Shown: positions 11,019 through 24,045, numbered from the stretch's first letter. The stretch is 64,000 nt of DNA from Costus lasius (GCA_027563935.2 CM050449.1:70584556-70648555); one strand, 5' to 3'. Made by a program: numbers and translations. The notes: generated by a model from the letters alone, not told the origin.

Positions 11019-11684
11019 TCACTGAGGCACTGTAGCATCGTCCACTTCCTGTGTTTCAATTTGCTTACCCTTGAGTTTCTCTTTTTCTTTATCTATCGTT
11101 CGTCCTGTTATGACTTTGCCGCTCCTGAGAATCATTTGACAGGACTCGTTTGCTTGCTTACTATTTCCAGCGATGGGTGCCTCCGCATATAGGTAGGCAG
11201 GCAAGACTTCATCCTCAGAGTCGCTCCCCAGGTTAATCACGTTGCAGGCGCCCATCTTCTCGGTAGCGACAGCTTTAGCATCCTCGGTTTCGGTTTCCTC
11301 CGGGGTTTCCGGGATTACGGATATCATCCTACAAGATTCCACCTCGTACTCCTCATTTCCCTAATCGTCTTCCAGGAGTCCTTCCCACATCTCTTCAGTG
11401 ATGTAGTGACGATGTTTTATAGGCCTAGGCATTTCTTGAACATACTCTTCTAGCGATTCGATATATTTTTCGAGATCGCTTTTTTCTTGCGCCTTAGTTG
11501 AAAAGGCTACTTTCTTGTTTTTCTTCTTCTTTGATTGAGAATTCTTCTTCTTTTTCTTTCGATCTTCACTCAATGGCGGACGTGGCCTCGATGATGCGCA
11601 TTGCGGAGACAAAGGGTCTTTCCACACAACGCCTGGCATCTGTTTTAATCTTTGTAGAAGTCGGAGCGTCTTTCTTGACACCAT
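11019..11684 (-). pseudogene. Tat gag-protease linker, two broken frames
   Basis: Two minus-strand open pieces (11684-11361 and 11342-11019) in the place between the zinc knuckle and the protease. The first is Lys-rich and then acidic (EKYIESLEEYV), the second acidic (DSEDEVLPAYL). No catalytic domain is visible. Position and strand are the only reason to assign them to the gag-pol linker. Confidence 0.55.
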
Positions 11685-11696
11685 GGTGTTCCACTC

Positions 11697-12757
11697 TTAA
11701 TCTTCTATAGGCGCTGGATCTATATTTCCCGTTTCAATAACATCAACTTCCTCGGTTTGGGTTTCATTCAATACTTGCTTCGATAGAGTTATCTTCCCTA
11801 TCTTAAATTGTTTCTCCACCCAGTCTTTTAAAATATAACAATCTTCTATTGTGTGCCCTAGCAGACGGTGGTTAGGGCAAAAGTTGGGATGGTCAGTTTT
11901 ATTGGCTTCTTTAGGGCGTTTTGGCTCTGGTAACTGTAAACCATTCTTTAAAGCATCCCTAAAAACCTTCATCGTCGTTTCTCTTTTGAAAGAATAGGTT
12001 TTATTCTTTCTTTCTTCAAGGGTCAAAGGCTTGCCCCGGCTGTTTTCGCCAAGCGTTGGCACCTTTTCAATTCGAGGTATGCTCGCGTTATGGACCTCCA
12101 CCCTTTTGCCCCTGCTGGCAACGTTTGTATAAGTGATATTGGGATCATTCCTCCTTGGCTCTTCCCTCTTGAATTCTGCGTATTTACATAGGGCTGATGA
12201 TTAGTTCGTTCAAGCTTTGCTACGTGGGTGATTAATTCCTGAAATGTAGAGATGCTACTAGCACAAAGGAAAGGAGCCATCCAGTTGTCAATATTGCGGA
12301 CCAACAATTCCACGGCTTCGGTTTGCTCTAGTGACTTTTCGCATTTAATACTCAAATTCCTCCACCTCGTGATGTAATTAAGGACAGTCTCATCCTTTTT
12401 CCTCTTTGTATCTGCCAGGTCCGCGATCGTGATCTTATCGCTTAACGAAGCGAACTTCATCCTGAAGGCTTCTTCCATGTCAACCCAAGTTCTGATGACT
12501 TCATTCTCCAGGGAGTAATACCACTCAAAGGCGACCCCTGAGAGATTTTGTGGAAATTGTCAGAGCAATAAGGCGTCGTTGCCGCCAGTGTTCCCACAAG
12601 TTGCAATGAAATGGGCCAAGTGCTGGTCAGGGTTCCCTATTCCATTAAACATTTTAAAGTGTGGTACAATGTACCCTTTAGGGTAAGGGATATCATCGTA
12701 CATAGCTGGATAAGGCCTCCCTCGCCTCCTTCGCGGAGCGATTTTGGCCTCCTCCAA
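11697..12757 (-). pseudogene. Tat gag: capsid-like domain and zinc knuckle, frameshifted
   Basis: Three minus-strand pieces (12757-12560, 12478-12023, 12101-11697) form a retrotransposon gag. The first has DQHLAHFIATCG, the second WVDMEEAFRMKFASL-type capsid sequence, and the third a knuckle-like CPNHRLLGHTIEDC. A stop near 12558 and a frame change around 12023-12101 break it. Gag would form the particle and bind RNA. Confidence 0.8.
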
Positions 12758-12766
12758 TTGCTTCAG

Positions 12767-13744
12767 CTAGTCCACCACTAGTTCCTGCACTTCCCTTCTA
12801 GTCAAAGTGACAACATCGTCATTCGAATGAGCTGGTGATTGAGTTGGTGGAGCCGATAGAGAAGACACTATCGGAGCGTTATTCTGCTCCCGCGGTGGCT
12901 GCTCTTGGCGTAACAGCATCTCTTGCATTTTTGCTAGAACATTCGTCACTTCTTCGAATTTTTCCATGAGGATGCTCATGTCGTTGTCTCTCTTTTTCAG
13001 CTGCCTCCTGAGGTCGACGATAGCTTCATCTCGATGGTCATGGTTAGTGGTCATGACAGGTTCCTCCTCTTCCTCTTCCTCTTCAAAAATTTCTTGGTGT
13101 AAAGGAGTCGCCCCTAGTTCATATCGTTGAATAGGCTCCTGGATTACAGTAGAGGCCAACTTTTTACCCTTCGCTTTCCTTGCCATGGTCCGAAGGGTAT
13201 CCTCCTCATAATTAGAGCCAGTCTCCCGTGCGTGTTCCACCATTCGCACCGTGTGAATTGTATAAGCCTTCGTCTCCTCACGACTAGCCTTGAAACGCCT
13301 CTCTTTCCTTTTCATGTTATTTTGAGCCTTTTTGTAGGCCTCATAAACTCTTTGAGATGTTGTCTTTTGAACAGTGATACTTTTAGGTTTTGGGTGTGGC
13401 TTGTTCTGCATATTGGTTTGCAGCCGTAGCCCCTCTATCAAATTGGAGTTTCTCAGGACCGACAGAAGCGGCGCAAACTTGTTTGTCGTGGTGGTTTTTA
13501 CCTCAGCATCAGAATGGTCACGCCTCACGGGGACTAGGTGACCTTGTTTGAAGAGCCTAGCCTTCTTCTTCCTCAAGGCTTGCCGTTCTTGCTTCTTTAT
13601 CTTTTCAGGGTTTGAGAACGCAGCTTGGTGAATCTTGTCCCCATTAATAGTGAAAGAAGGTTCTTCCTCTCCTTTGTCGAACATGGCCCCGTCAACAGCA
13701 GCCGGCAGTTCTTCCTTTTTCGTGGCAGTGTTCTTCTTCTTCAA
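12767..13744 (-). CDS. Tat N-terminal gag/ORF1 segment
   Basis: A 325-codon frame upstream of and in phase with gag, ended by a TAG at 12767-12769. It is very rich in Lys, Arg and Glu, has an acidic run (EEEEEEEE) and a predicted coiled-coil stretch (DLRRQLKKRDNDMSILMEKF), then a Pro/Gln-rich tail. Tat and Ogre-type elements often have an extended N-terminal gag or extra ORF here. Whether the stop is real ORF1/gag separation or decay cannot be decided from one copy. Confidence 0.6.
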   Translation of the reverse strand: MKKKNTATKKEELPAAVDGAMFDKGEEEPSFTINGDKIHQAAFSNPEKIKKQERQALRKKKARLFKQGHLVPVRRDHSDAEVKTTTTNKFAPLLSVLRNSNLIEGLRLQTNMQNKPHPKPKSITVQKTTSQRVYEAYKKAQNNMKRKERRFKASREETKAYTIHTVRMVEHARETGSNYEEDTLRTMARKAKGKKLASTVIQEPIQRYELGATPLHQEIFEEEEEEEEPVMTTNHDHRDEAIVDLRRQLKKRDNDMSILMEKFEEVTNVLAKMQEMLLRQEQPPREQNNAPIVSSLSAPPTQSPAHSNDDVVTLTRREVQELVVD

Positions 13745-14034
13745 GGAGGCTTTACTCTTTGTGACCGGAGCAATCTTTCCCCCACCCTTAACGTTTTCAG
13801 AGTCTTTGAATGGTATGTGAATAAATTCGGCTAAATCTGGGATGCAACCAAATTTTGCATTCTAGGTGGTGTCCATCACTCCCTCTACAGAGATGTTGAT
13901 CTTTCTCGCCATCTCGAAAAAATTGCTTCTGCAAAGAAAGAGAAGCGTAAGAACCGAGAAGTGAACTTTCGTGTCACATAGTATAGATTTCAAAGATGAA
14001 AGGAGAAGCCAGTCCCACCGTGCGTGCCAGAATT
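13745..14034 (-). other. Tat 5' leader with primer-binding site
   Basis: Short untranslated leader between the LTR and the first gag frame. Four bases inside the LTR edge, the coding strand reads TGGCACGCACGGTGGGAC (14029 down to 14012). This starts with the TGG expected to pair with a tRNA CCA end. It is not the initiator Met site used by the copia elements here. I cannot say which tRNA it matches. Confidence 0.65.
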
Positions 14035-16259
14035 TATGGGGTCAAAATTGTTACATTGAGAGTGTAATATCACCGTTTTCAAATTCACCTTAAATAAATA
14101 AGGCTTTTGTTTAATGGGTTATGGCTTCTAATGAGCGCAAGCGCTCATTGTTAATTACCCCAATGACTTATCTTTATTCTATTTTCCCTTTTGTTTTTTT
14201 TTCTGTTATTTCACCTTTTTCATCTTTTTCTTATTCCCGTCGCGGAAGAGAAGCTTTACTCTTCCGTGTGGCTTCATGTGTCCGGCAAGGAACTCATGGG
14301 AGAGAATGTTTGCGTTGAGTCCGTTGAGGGGGGAGCAGGCGGGTCGGCTTTCCCGGTGAAGATGCCAGCGATTCCGACACCGGAGGAGAGTTCACCCATA
14401 TGAGGATTCGCTCACATCGGAAGGAGGAGCAGAGAATCAGCGGGATCGCGTGCTGGCAGAGATGGGAGTCCGCCCATAGTTGGAAGCGGCGGCGACGTCT
14501 GCCCACAGTTGGAAGCAGCGGTGCAAACCGAAGCAAAGGACAGTCGGTGGGGAGGAAGCCTTGGACGAGGCGGGTGACGCTAGGGCCAGTGGGCCAGCGG
14601 AGGCAGAGGCGGCTACGGCTTGATTTTTTTTGAGATGTCGGCAAGATGGACGCGTCGGAAGGTGCTCTCGACGGAGATGGGTCCTCGACAGTGACTCCGG
14701 TGCCCAACCCGTGCACAATCAATCAATGCGTTGACCTTTTCCTTCCATATTCGCGATCCTGGCGGTATTGCTATAGAGAAGGCGAGCTTCTGACGGTGCT
14801 GCTATGCTGGAATTTGCTGCTAGCTGAGAAGGTTTTCTTTTGCCACGAAGATGGGTACAAAATTATGTTAGATCCACTTCAATCGGGCGGAACTCTAAGG
14901 CTGACCAGAATTCGCTCTCTTTGTAGATTGAAGCTCCACCAAAGGGCGCAGAGAAGATCAAGATCAAGCATGCAAACTCTGGATTAAACAAGATTTGGTG
15001 ACTTCCAGCCTCAATTTTGCGTGAAGATGAACAAAGCTTTGCCTTCTTTACCAGGCAGCGAACAGCGAACCTGATATTTTCATATCTTTCTCGTTATATT
15101 TAGCAACTGCTTTTTACTGCTTTTGGTAAAATTGTTATCGTTCTTGGTTGTTGTCAGGGTCACTTTAGTAAGTATGATTGTCTGATTTCTCTTTTGTGTT
15201 CTTTGCCCAGGCGATCCGAACCCGTCAATTTCTTTGGCGGATGATTTTTGTTGTTTGCATCACGACTTTCTAAGGAGGGGAGTCAAAGAGGCAGAGTGCC
15301 TCGCAGGTATATTTCAATTGACTTTCTTTTATTTTTAGGTCGTCTTTGTCATATTTTCTTTCTTGATCCGATTTCCTTTTTTAAGAACCAGACAGGGCTT
15401 CTGTATGTCTTCCCTACGGCGCTTGTAGTAGATTTTGACTTCAGTTCAGATAAGGGAATTCCTTTTCCGCATAGGACTTAGTTTGGTATCCAATCCTGGA
15501 GGGACTCGAGAAGACGAGGAAAGGGACTCGAACAGGTATTTGTTCGTTCTTTTTTGTTTTTCTTGGTTTATTTTCTCCGGCTTGTGGACTCTTTTGGTTT
15601 TTGGTGATTTTTTTGTTTTTGCCCTTCTCGGTGTCTTGCTTTCTTTCCTTTATATGTTCCTCTCATTTTAATCGGGTCTTCGGTTTTCTTACAACAGTCT
15701 ATCAGACTGAGAAGAAGTTTTCACCCTTTCGGCTCAAGCAGCCTCCTCTGTTTTTTTATTTTGCGTGGCATCTCTATTTCTTCGAACAGCCCCTTCTTTC
15801 TTTTTACGTGGTATCTCCCTCTTTGGTCGAGGCGTCGTCCTGCCTGAAGCTCCTGCCAACTCCTCTTCGCTCTTTTATTTTTTGCTACCCAAGGCTTCTT
15901 TCAGCATCCTCCCCGCCAATTTCTTTTAACCGAGATCTCTCTTCTTTCTTTTTTTGCATGGGATTTTTTCTTTTCTTTTGCCCTACTTTCACCCTCACAT
16001 TCTTCCTTTTTGTTTTGTCAACTTCGTTGTATTTTTGTTTCACGCGCTTCTTCGGCTACTTCCTCGCATCTCTCTTTTTTTCTTCACCTCGTCGCCGGCG
16101 TTTTATGGTGCCACCGGTGCTTAGTGCACCTTAGGCCTACATGCCACTGGGTGCATAGTGCACCTTAGGCCTAAGAAGATAAAAACAAACTTCCCTTTTA
16201 TTTACCTTCTTCTTGCAATCTTTCAGCGCTTGCTTCTCCTCTTTCTTGCGCCTTCTTCC
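14035..16259 (-). repeat. Tat 5' LTR, first part (right copy, left of A1)
   Basis: Matches 1140-3366 of the other LTR closely. It starts TATGGGGTC where the other copy starts TGTGGGGTC, so the terminal dinucleotide in the element sense is altered. The copy is split at 16259 by element A1 and resumes at 41932. Confidence 0.9.
16255..16259. repeat. Target-site duplication of copia A1, left copy
   Basis: CTTCC precedes the A1 LTR end (TGAAGAAACC at 16260) and recurs at 41927-41931 after CCCCAACA. The uninterrupted sequence is visible in the other Tat LTR near 3350-3370. Confidence 0.93.
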
Positions 16260-17946
16260 TGAAGAAACCCCTTTCAAGAAGGGGGGCGAAACCCTAAGTA
16301 GGCGCATATCATGAATTGCGCAAGGAAGCATAGGGTTTGTTGGGATCTTTTGCATGCCATATGATCAACATCATAACTTGTATAGATAAGAAGTAATTCA
16401 TACCATAGCTATGAGTGGATGGCGACTTGGAAGTAAAGATCGAAGGGGATCTTCTCCAAAGAAGACACACACCAAAGTGATGAAGACTTCCTTCTTGCGC
16501 ACCTCTTGTGCTAGCAAAAGTGCCAAGTTGTCCTTGTGTGGAGAAGATGAGATCTTTGCTAGGGCGATGAAGCTCTCCCACTTGCTTGCGTGAACTCCAA
16601 TCTACACGAGAGTGGATCGGCCACACAAAAATCAGAACCGAAATGCATTTTGGAGTTTACAAGGTAAGTGGCGTTACATGACTTCCAATTATGGAAAGTC
16701 ATGAAGCCATGCGCCTAAATCCATGCAAACCGCCCAAAAACGCTTTCATCATGAACCATGCGTTCACACATGTGTGAACCGGTTCAATCCAACGGTTCAA
16801 TGCGTTTGGTACAAAGACCAAACCAAACCAGCCCAAGCCATGGTCTAGATCTCTCTGAACCAAATGGTTCAAGATCTAACCGTTCATCTCTTGATGCCTT
16901 TGATCTCACCGATCTAGCATCACTACTCTCGATCGAAGCTTACCGATCTCAAGCCCTAATCAATCAAACATGACCAGACCCGATCTCACTTACAATCAGA
17001 GTTCAAACTCCTTTAAACTGAATCAAAACAATTCAGTCCACACGATCTGACTCAAGAAAGCCATATCACCAAATTGTGTGACCCTGAGGGTTTCCTTTAA
17101 ATGTCGGTAACGATAACTTACGTTATCACGACCAGTGAGGGGTATCTAGCAACACATCACTGTCTCCCGATATAAAGGAAAAAGTCTTCCAAGACTACAC
17201 CCAAACCACAGCACAAGTGTGAATCAACTTCACAAGGCATGCATGTTTCCTTTGCCACTGGATGTTCTTATTGGACAAGCGTGTCAAGCCTGTAGCTCCA
17301 ATATGATGAGCATGATTAGATCAGATGAACATAGTCACCTGGGTATGGCCATACACTTTCTCAATCATCTCATTCAGGGGGGGCCCCTTTAGAACATCAC
17401 ACTCCAAACAAGGAGACGGCAATCCTATATCTATCACTAGTGTCCTAACCTGACTCAAGCTCACCATCCAAGATAGTCTATAACCATTATGTTTCAAATG
17501 ATATTGAACTACCTCAAAACAATGACAATCATCATTTAGAAACACAAGTGATCTCAAGTAAGAGGAAATGTGCCACTTGTTGCAATCAAGGATTATTCAC
17601 ATTGTGACAAGCAATTGAATATCCTAGTAGGGTCTGTCCAGTACATCCAATGTACCCATGAGTCTACATCTTATTCCATGCTCGAAGCATCCTATAAGAT
17701 TAGAACACATATTAGTCTCAATCATATCAAGGCTGTCTCATGTTCACCAAGATATCTCGACTAAGGACATTACAGCATGTCTGCCTAGCTGAACACCATT
17801 GAGACATTATTCAGAAGTACAATTATTGCAGCAGACAATGTAACCAACTGAATAACAACCATTGCCTTTATAAACATAAGAGTTTATACATGAAACTGTT
17901 ACAATCCCAAGGCCTCAAACATTAGCCTTAAGGGCATACCCCAACA
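16260..17946 (-). repeat. A1 3' LTR
   Basis: 1687 bp. In the element sense it runs TGTTGGGGTATGCC to GGTTTCTTCA. It ends next to the polypurine tract at 17947. It matches the split 5' LTR (1686 bp in two pieces) with roughly ten differences noticed by eye. Confidence 0.93.
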
Positions 17947-17960
17947 ATCTCCCACTTGCA
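17947..17960 (-). promoter_or_regulatory. A1 polypurine tract
   Basis: In the element sense TGCAAGTGGGAGAT lies immediately before the 3' LTR. The same tract precedes the LTRs of A2 and B. It primes plus-strand DNA synthesis. Confidence 0.85.
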
Positions 17961-17966
17961 CTTAAT

Positions 17967-20507
17967 CTAATGGTTGAGAAATCTCAAACCCATATTATTA
18001 CAGTGCTTCTCATGCTTCTGCTGCGCCAGAGGCTTGGTAAGCGGGTCTGCCAGATTGTCATCTGTATGAACCTTGCAGACTTTGATCTCGCCACGATCTA
18101 TGATCTCCCTGATCAAGTGAAACCGTCTCTGTATGTGCTTGGACTTCTGGTGCGACCGTGGTTCCTTTGCTTGTGCGATTGCTCCAGTGTTATCACAGAA
18201 GATAACCAAAGGATCTGCACTCGAAGGAACAACACCAAGTTCTCTCACGAACTTACGAATCCACACTGCCTCCTTGGATGCTTCCGAGGCTGCAACATAC
18301 TCGGCTTCTGTTGTGGAATCAGCAATGATTGACTGTTTGAAACTTTTCCACACCACTGCTCCTCCATTCAAGCTAAAAACATAGCCTGATTGCGATCGGA
18401 AATCATCCTGGTCAGATTGGAACGAAGCGTCAGTATATCCTTCTATACTGAGTTCTTCCTGACCACCATACACCAAGAACATATCTTTGGTCCTCCGAAG
18501 ATATTTTAAAATGTTCTTGACTGCAATCCAGTGCGCCATACCTAGATTACTTTGGAACCGACTGGTCACGCTTAACCCGTAAGCGACGTCTGGGCGAGTA
18601 CACAACATCGCATACATAATGGATCCAATAGCCGAAGCATAAGGCGTATTGTCCATTTCATCTTTCTCAGTCTGTGTTTGTGGACACTGACTCTTTGAAA
18701 GATTCAGACCATGTCTGACTGGAAGATATCCTCTTTTAGAATTCTCTAAAAGAAATCTCTCCAGGACTTTATCGATGTAAGTACTCTGGCACAGCCCGAG
18801 AAGCCTCTTAGATCTATCCCTGTAGATCTTCACACCTAATACATAGGCTGCTTCTCCCAAATCTTTCATCTGAAAACATTTCCTTAACCATGCCTTAACC
18901 GCATGCATTTCAGGAATATCGTTTCCAATGATCAAGATATCATCGACGTAGAGGACTAGGAAAGTAATCACGCTCCCACTAAACCTCTTATATACACACG
19001 GGTCATCCTCGTTCTTGATGAAACCAAATTCAGAGATTGATTCATCAAAACGAATATTCCAGCTTCTCGATGCTTGTTTAAGTCCATAAATAGACTTCTT
19101 TAACTTGCATATTTTATGACGATCTGATGGATTAGTGAAACCTTCAGGTTGTGTCATATACACATCCTCCTGCAAATTTCCATTAAGGAAAGCAGTCTTC
19201 ACATCCATTTGCCAGATCTCATAATCATAATATGCAGCTATCGCGAAAAGAATCCGAATAGACTTAAACATAGCTACAGGTGAGAAAGTTTCATCATAAT
19301 CTATCCCGTAGATTTGTTTGAAACCTTTCGCAACTAGCCTGCCTTTATAGGTAACCACGTTACCATCCATGTCAATCTTCTTCTTGAAGATCCATTTACA
19401 GCCTATAGGGATAACTCCCGGAGGCGGATCAACCAAATCCCAGACTTGGTTATCTGACATGGAGTCCATCTCGGCGCGCATAGCTTCAAGCCATCTCGCT
19501 GAATCCGGTCCACTGACTGCATCCGCATAAGTGAGGGGTTCATCATGATCAATGATGTAGACTCCGTCATAGCGCTCAGGCTGTCGACGGATCCTTCCCG
19601 ATCTTCGCGGTTCCCGTGATATCTGAGCCTCAGGTTGTTCAGTAACCTGTTCTACCGGCTTAGGCTCATCCAACTGTGCTTGACCACTTTGTCCTTCCTC
19701 TGGATTCTCATCCAGCTTTATTTCTCTCCCACTGGCCTCTTGCAGAAGAAACTCCTTCTCAAGAAATATGGCCGTCCGAGCAACAAACACCTTGTTCTCT
19801 TTGGGATCGTAGAAATAATAACCCTTAGTTTCCTTAGGGTAACCGACAAAGATACATTTCTCAGATCTGCTCTCTAGTTTTCCAGAGGTGAGCTTTTTGA
19901 CATAAGCCTCGCAGCCCCAAATCCTGATAAATGTCAAGCTAGGCTGTTTCCCATACCATAATTCATATGGGGTCTTTGAAACTGCCTTGGATGCCACTCG
20001 GTTTAGTACCTTTGCAGCTGTCTCCAGTGCAAATCCCCAAAAGGAGTAAGGTAGAGTAGCCTGACTCATCATAGAATGAACCATATCAAGTAACGTTCTA
20101 TTTCTCCTTTCGGACACACCATTCCATTGCGGTGTTCCTGGCGGAGTGAGCTGTGAGATAATCCCACACTCCTTCAGATTGTCAGTAAACGCATGACTTA
20201 GGTATTCTCCACCTCGATCAGAACAAAGTGCCTTGATATTTCGGCCAAGCTGATTCTGTACTTCATTCTTGAACTCTTTGAACTTGTCAAAAGATTCACT
20301 TTTATGTCTCATAAGATAGACATACCCATATCTACTGAAATCATCAGTGAAGGTAATGAAGTACTGATAGCCACCTCTGGCATGTTTACTAAAAGGCCCA
20401 CACACATCACTGTGTATAAGGTCAAGTAAACCTGAAGTCCTTTGACCTTTATGAGGAAAAGGCGACTTCGTCATTTTGCCCATCAAACAAGCTTTGCATG
20501 TATCAAT
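17967..20507 (-). pseudogene. A1 pol: integrase core, RT and RNase H, N-terminally truncated
   Basis: Open for 839 codons from the first Met, and in phase back to the A2 junction. It contains the integrase core (LIHSDVCGP, CSDRGGEYL, GVSERRNRT for D, D, E), copia RT (KTAFLNGNL, YGLKQASR, YVDDILI) and RNase H (YTDASFQSD, TEAEYVAASEA). It is nearly identical to A2 over this span and has no stop, but the gag, protease and integrase zinc region are gone at the junction with A2. Its decay is structural rather than by point mutation. Confidence 0.93.
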
Positions 20508-22155
20508 TGTTGGGGTATGCCCTTAAGGCTAATGTTTGAGGCCTTTGGGATTGTAATAGTATCATGTAATAAACTGTTGTGTTTATAAAGGCATGGTTAT
20601 TATTCAGGTTGTTACCTTGTCTGCTATAATAAGTGTACTTCTGAATAATGTCTCAAAGCTGTTCAGCTGGGCTGACATGCTCTTTGTCCTTAGTCGAGAT
20701 ATCTTGGTGAACATGAGACAACCTTGATATGATTGAGACTAATATGTGTGCTAATCTTATAGGATGCTTCGAGCATGGAATAAGATGTAGACTCATGGGT
20801 ACATTGGATGTACTGGACAGACCCTACTGGGATATTCCATTTCTTGTCACAATGTGAATGATCCTTATAAGCAGCAAGTGGCACATGTCCTTTGACTTGA
20901 GATCACTTGTGTTTCTAAATGATGATTGTCATTGTTTTGAGGTAGTTCAATATCATTTGAAACATAATGATTATAGACTATCTTGGATGGTGAGCTTGAG
21001 TCAGGTTAGGGCTCTTGTGATAGACATAGGATTGCCGTCTCCTTGTTTAAGGAGTGTGATGTTCTAAAGGGCCCCCCTATATGAGATGATTGAGATAGTG
21101 TATGGCCATACCCAGATGACTATGTTCATCTGATCTAATCATGCTCATCATATTGGAGTTACAAGCTTGACCCGCTTGTCCAATAAGAACATCCAGTGGC
21201 AAAGGACACATGTATGCCAAGTGAGTTGATTCACACTTGTGCTGTGGTTTGGGTGGAGTCTTGGAAGACTCTTTCCTTTATATCGGGAGACAGTGATGTA
21301 TTGCTAGATACCCCTCACTGATCGTGATAACGTAAGTTATCGTTACCGACATTTAGAGGAAACCCTCAGGGTCGCACAATTTGATGATATGGCTTACTTA
21401 AGTCAGATCGTGTGGACTGAACTGTTTAGACTCAGTTTAAACGAGTTCAGACTCTGATTGTAAGTGAGATCTAGTCTGATCATGTTTGATTGATTGGGGC
21501 TTGAGATCGGTAAGCTTCGATCGAGAGTTTGGATGCTAGATCATAGAGATCAAGAGCATCAAGAGATGAACGGTTAGATCTTGAACCATTTGGTTCAAAG
21601 AGATCTAGACCATGGCTTGGGCTGGTTTAATGAACTGAATTGGGTTGAACCTAATTGACTTGAACCGGTTCACATGGGTGAACATATGGTTCAAGGTGTA
21701 AAGGCTTGTTGGGCGGTTTTTCCTTCAAGTGAGCGCATGGCTTGAAAACCTTCCATTTATGGAAGTGTAACGCCATGACTTGATTGGAGAAGGCTTAACG
21801 CAAATCGGTTTTACTGAATTGTCATCTTCGTTGGACAAAAGAGGATTCTTCGAGACGGTAGCTCTCGGCCAAGCGCATCTCAACACACGACAAGGACATT
21901 GGGATCTCTTGCTAGCACAAGGAAGATCCTAAAGGGTAGCCACCCCTCATCTTGTGTGTGAACTTGAAGAGGAGACCTACTTTGATCTCTTGCTTCCAAG
22001 CCGCCACCCTCTTCATGGCTTTGGTATGAGTTCTCATAACTTCAAGTTGATCATATAGTTATCATATTCGATCTTGTTTAGAAACCCTTTTCGCCATGCT
22101 TGTTAGAATCGCAAGTTTAGGGTTTCTCCCCCCCTTTGAACTAGGGGTTCCTTCA
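20508..22155 (+). repeat. A2 5' LTR
   Basis: 1648 bp, TGTTGGGGTATG to GGTTCCTTCA, with the primer site starting three bases later. A possible TATA-like TTTATAT lies at about 21278. It differs from the A1 LTRs in length and at many sites, so A1 and A2 are distinct subfamily members. Confidence 0.94.
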
Positions 22156-24045
22156 ATTGGTATCAGAGCTGGTTCTTGATATGATCTATATGATTGCTTC
22201 AAGTCCTTGTGATCCATACATGTTGCGCTTACTTTTACTTGATGTATGCTTTGTTTACATGTAGTTGCGCTTGTATCATGCTTACATGAAGTTGCGCTTA
22301 TATCATGCTTACATCAATTTGCGCTTGTATCATGGTTAGATGAAGTATGCGCTCCCCCTTGAAGGGGACCCCCCTAAAGTTTGCGCTCCCCCTTGAAGGG
22401 GACCCCCTTAGATCTAAGGGTTATCAACTTGCAAGCATGTTGTTTGTTTGTTTGTTTGCGCATGTTCTAGAAGTTTTCCAAAACTTATATCTTGCGCGCA
22501 TGATTAGATCTAAGGTGCCACTATATTAAATCCTTAGATGGGTTGATAGGGTTGAAAGCATCTTCTAGGTTAGATCCAACTAGTCTGATCAGACCATCTG
22601 ACAGCCTAGATGGGTTGACCTGATAGCACCTGTGCGCAAGCACAAGGTGGCTATGGGTTGACTGCATCTAGGGCGTGTAGCGAGGTCTGGTTGAGACACT
22701 ATTGAACACACATGAGTTAGGCCCGGGGTCACACCCGCTTGCCAAAACTCATGAGGGTGGTTCAGCCCTTGGCGCATGCATGGTTGACCATTAGGTCAAC
22801 ACGGGTCAGTTAGGACTCGGTGCATGCAAGGGCAAAGGATCTAACTAGATGGATGAGTGGATCCCCATCAATGGACCATTGTAAGGTTATAGGGCTCATA
22901 AGGAAATTAAAATTGATGCCATGGGGTATTTTCAAAAAAAAAATTTATTTCCTGATTGGATCACATGTTGATTGAACCATATGCTTGTTTATTTAGTCTT
23001 ATGTGGGTTGCCCTATTGTGTGCTGTGCTGGGGCCTGCGTGCCTGGTAATTTATAAGTTAAATTTATTGTGGTCTGCGAATCACTTTTTCATTAATTTAT
23101 TGTATATTTGACCTGCGAGTCAAAGCTTGTCTAGATAGATCAAATTGTATTTGATTAGACAAGAGCACAAATGCACACATCCCAAAGGAGCATTCAGCTG
23201 GTGGCGCACCTGAGGTGCTCTTGGCGCTAGGGCCCTGGGTTGGACCAGATGAGATGCAAAAGAGCTCAAGTGAAGACTTAAGGAAAATTAAGGTCTTACT
23301 AGGGTTCATGGGCTTTTACCACATAAGATCATGCTTTCTATTTATTGTTTAAATAATTAGAATTGCATGTTTAAGTTTATCTTCTGCTATCACCATAGGA
23401 CTTGCATGATAGTGAAGAAGATAAAAGACCGTTAAAATCCAACGCTAATATATCAAGCTCGTAAGCCTTCTGACGCGAAACCTCGCCGTTCTGACTATCG
23501 TTGGAGCCGTGTTGAACCCACTCAGTGGGCACGTCCATCTATCTTCAGACGGTTCTGGATTTCACCTGCGTGTTACAGAGTTGGGATTTATCCCCTCTCG
23601 TTGCTCAGCATAGCACGTGGTGGTCCAGGGAGTAGGTCAGGTCAGCTTGACCATGTAGGCTGCATATGTGGCGCATATGGTAGCACATGGAGGCAGCCAT
23701 CTGTGGGATCAGAGACTGTGTTGTACCAACTCAGTTGGCACAGTCTGCTGGATTGCCCAGATGAAGGGGAATCGCACGGGTTGGCGATTGGCTGGGACAG
23801 CCTACCAGAAATTAGTGCTTGTCATCTCTGTGCATCTTATCTCGCCTGAGCGGGACGCGGAGACCAAGTATGAAATCTGGATCCCATCTCACTAAAAGAG
23901 TGTTACTCTTTCGGACTGTTTACTGGATTTTTCAGTCAGACAAAATAGTGAGAAAAGAATCTTTCTTAAGTCCTGGACTGATTCTGAACATTGATACTGA
24001 CCTTGCTGTTCTTGCTTGTTGTAGATTCCTGCAGCAACGAACACC
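22156..24045 (+). other. A2 5' leader with tRNA-Met primer site and short tandem repeats
   Basis: TGGTATCAGAGC at 22158-22169 is the standard plant initiator tRNA-Met primer site. About 22222-22345 holds four imperfect roughly 30 bp units around TTGCGCTTGTATCATG. About 22348-22409 holds two copies of a unit containing CCCCCTTGAAGGGGACCCCC. The rest, up to the gag ATG, has no frame I can support. Confidence 0.85.

Noticed and set aside
14294..14722. 142-codon minus-strand frame in the Tat LTR, with similar frames at 1311-1855
   Set aside because: Pro/Ser/Arg-rich product of GC-rich DNA. The matching region in the other LTR is split between frames, and no domain is visible.
17321..17764. Short frames seen repeatedly in A-family LTRs (also near 20690, 28133 and 41355)
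   Set aside because: The same LTR segment in different copies. Frames are short, on both strands and without domains.
22158..22169. tRNA-like sequence TGGTATCAGAGC
   Set aside because: Only the primer-binding stretch is present, next to LTRs at each occurrence. No cloverleaf or tRNA gene.
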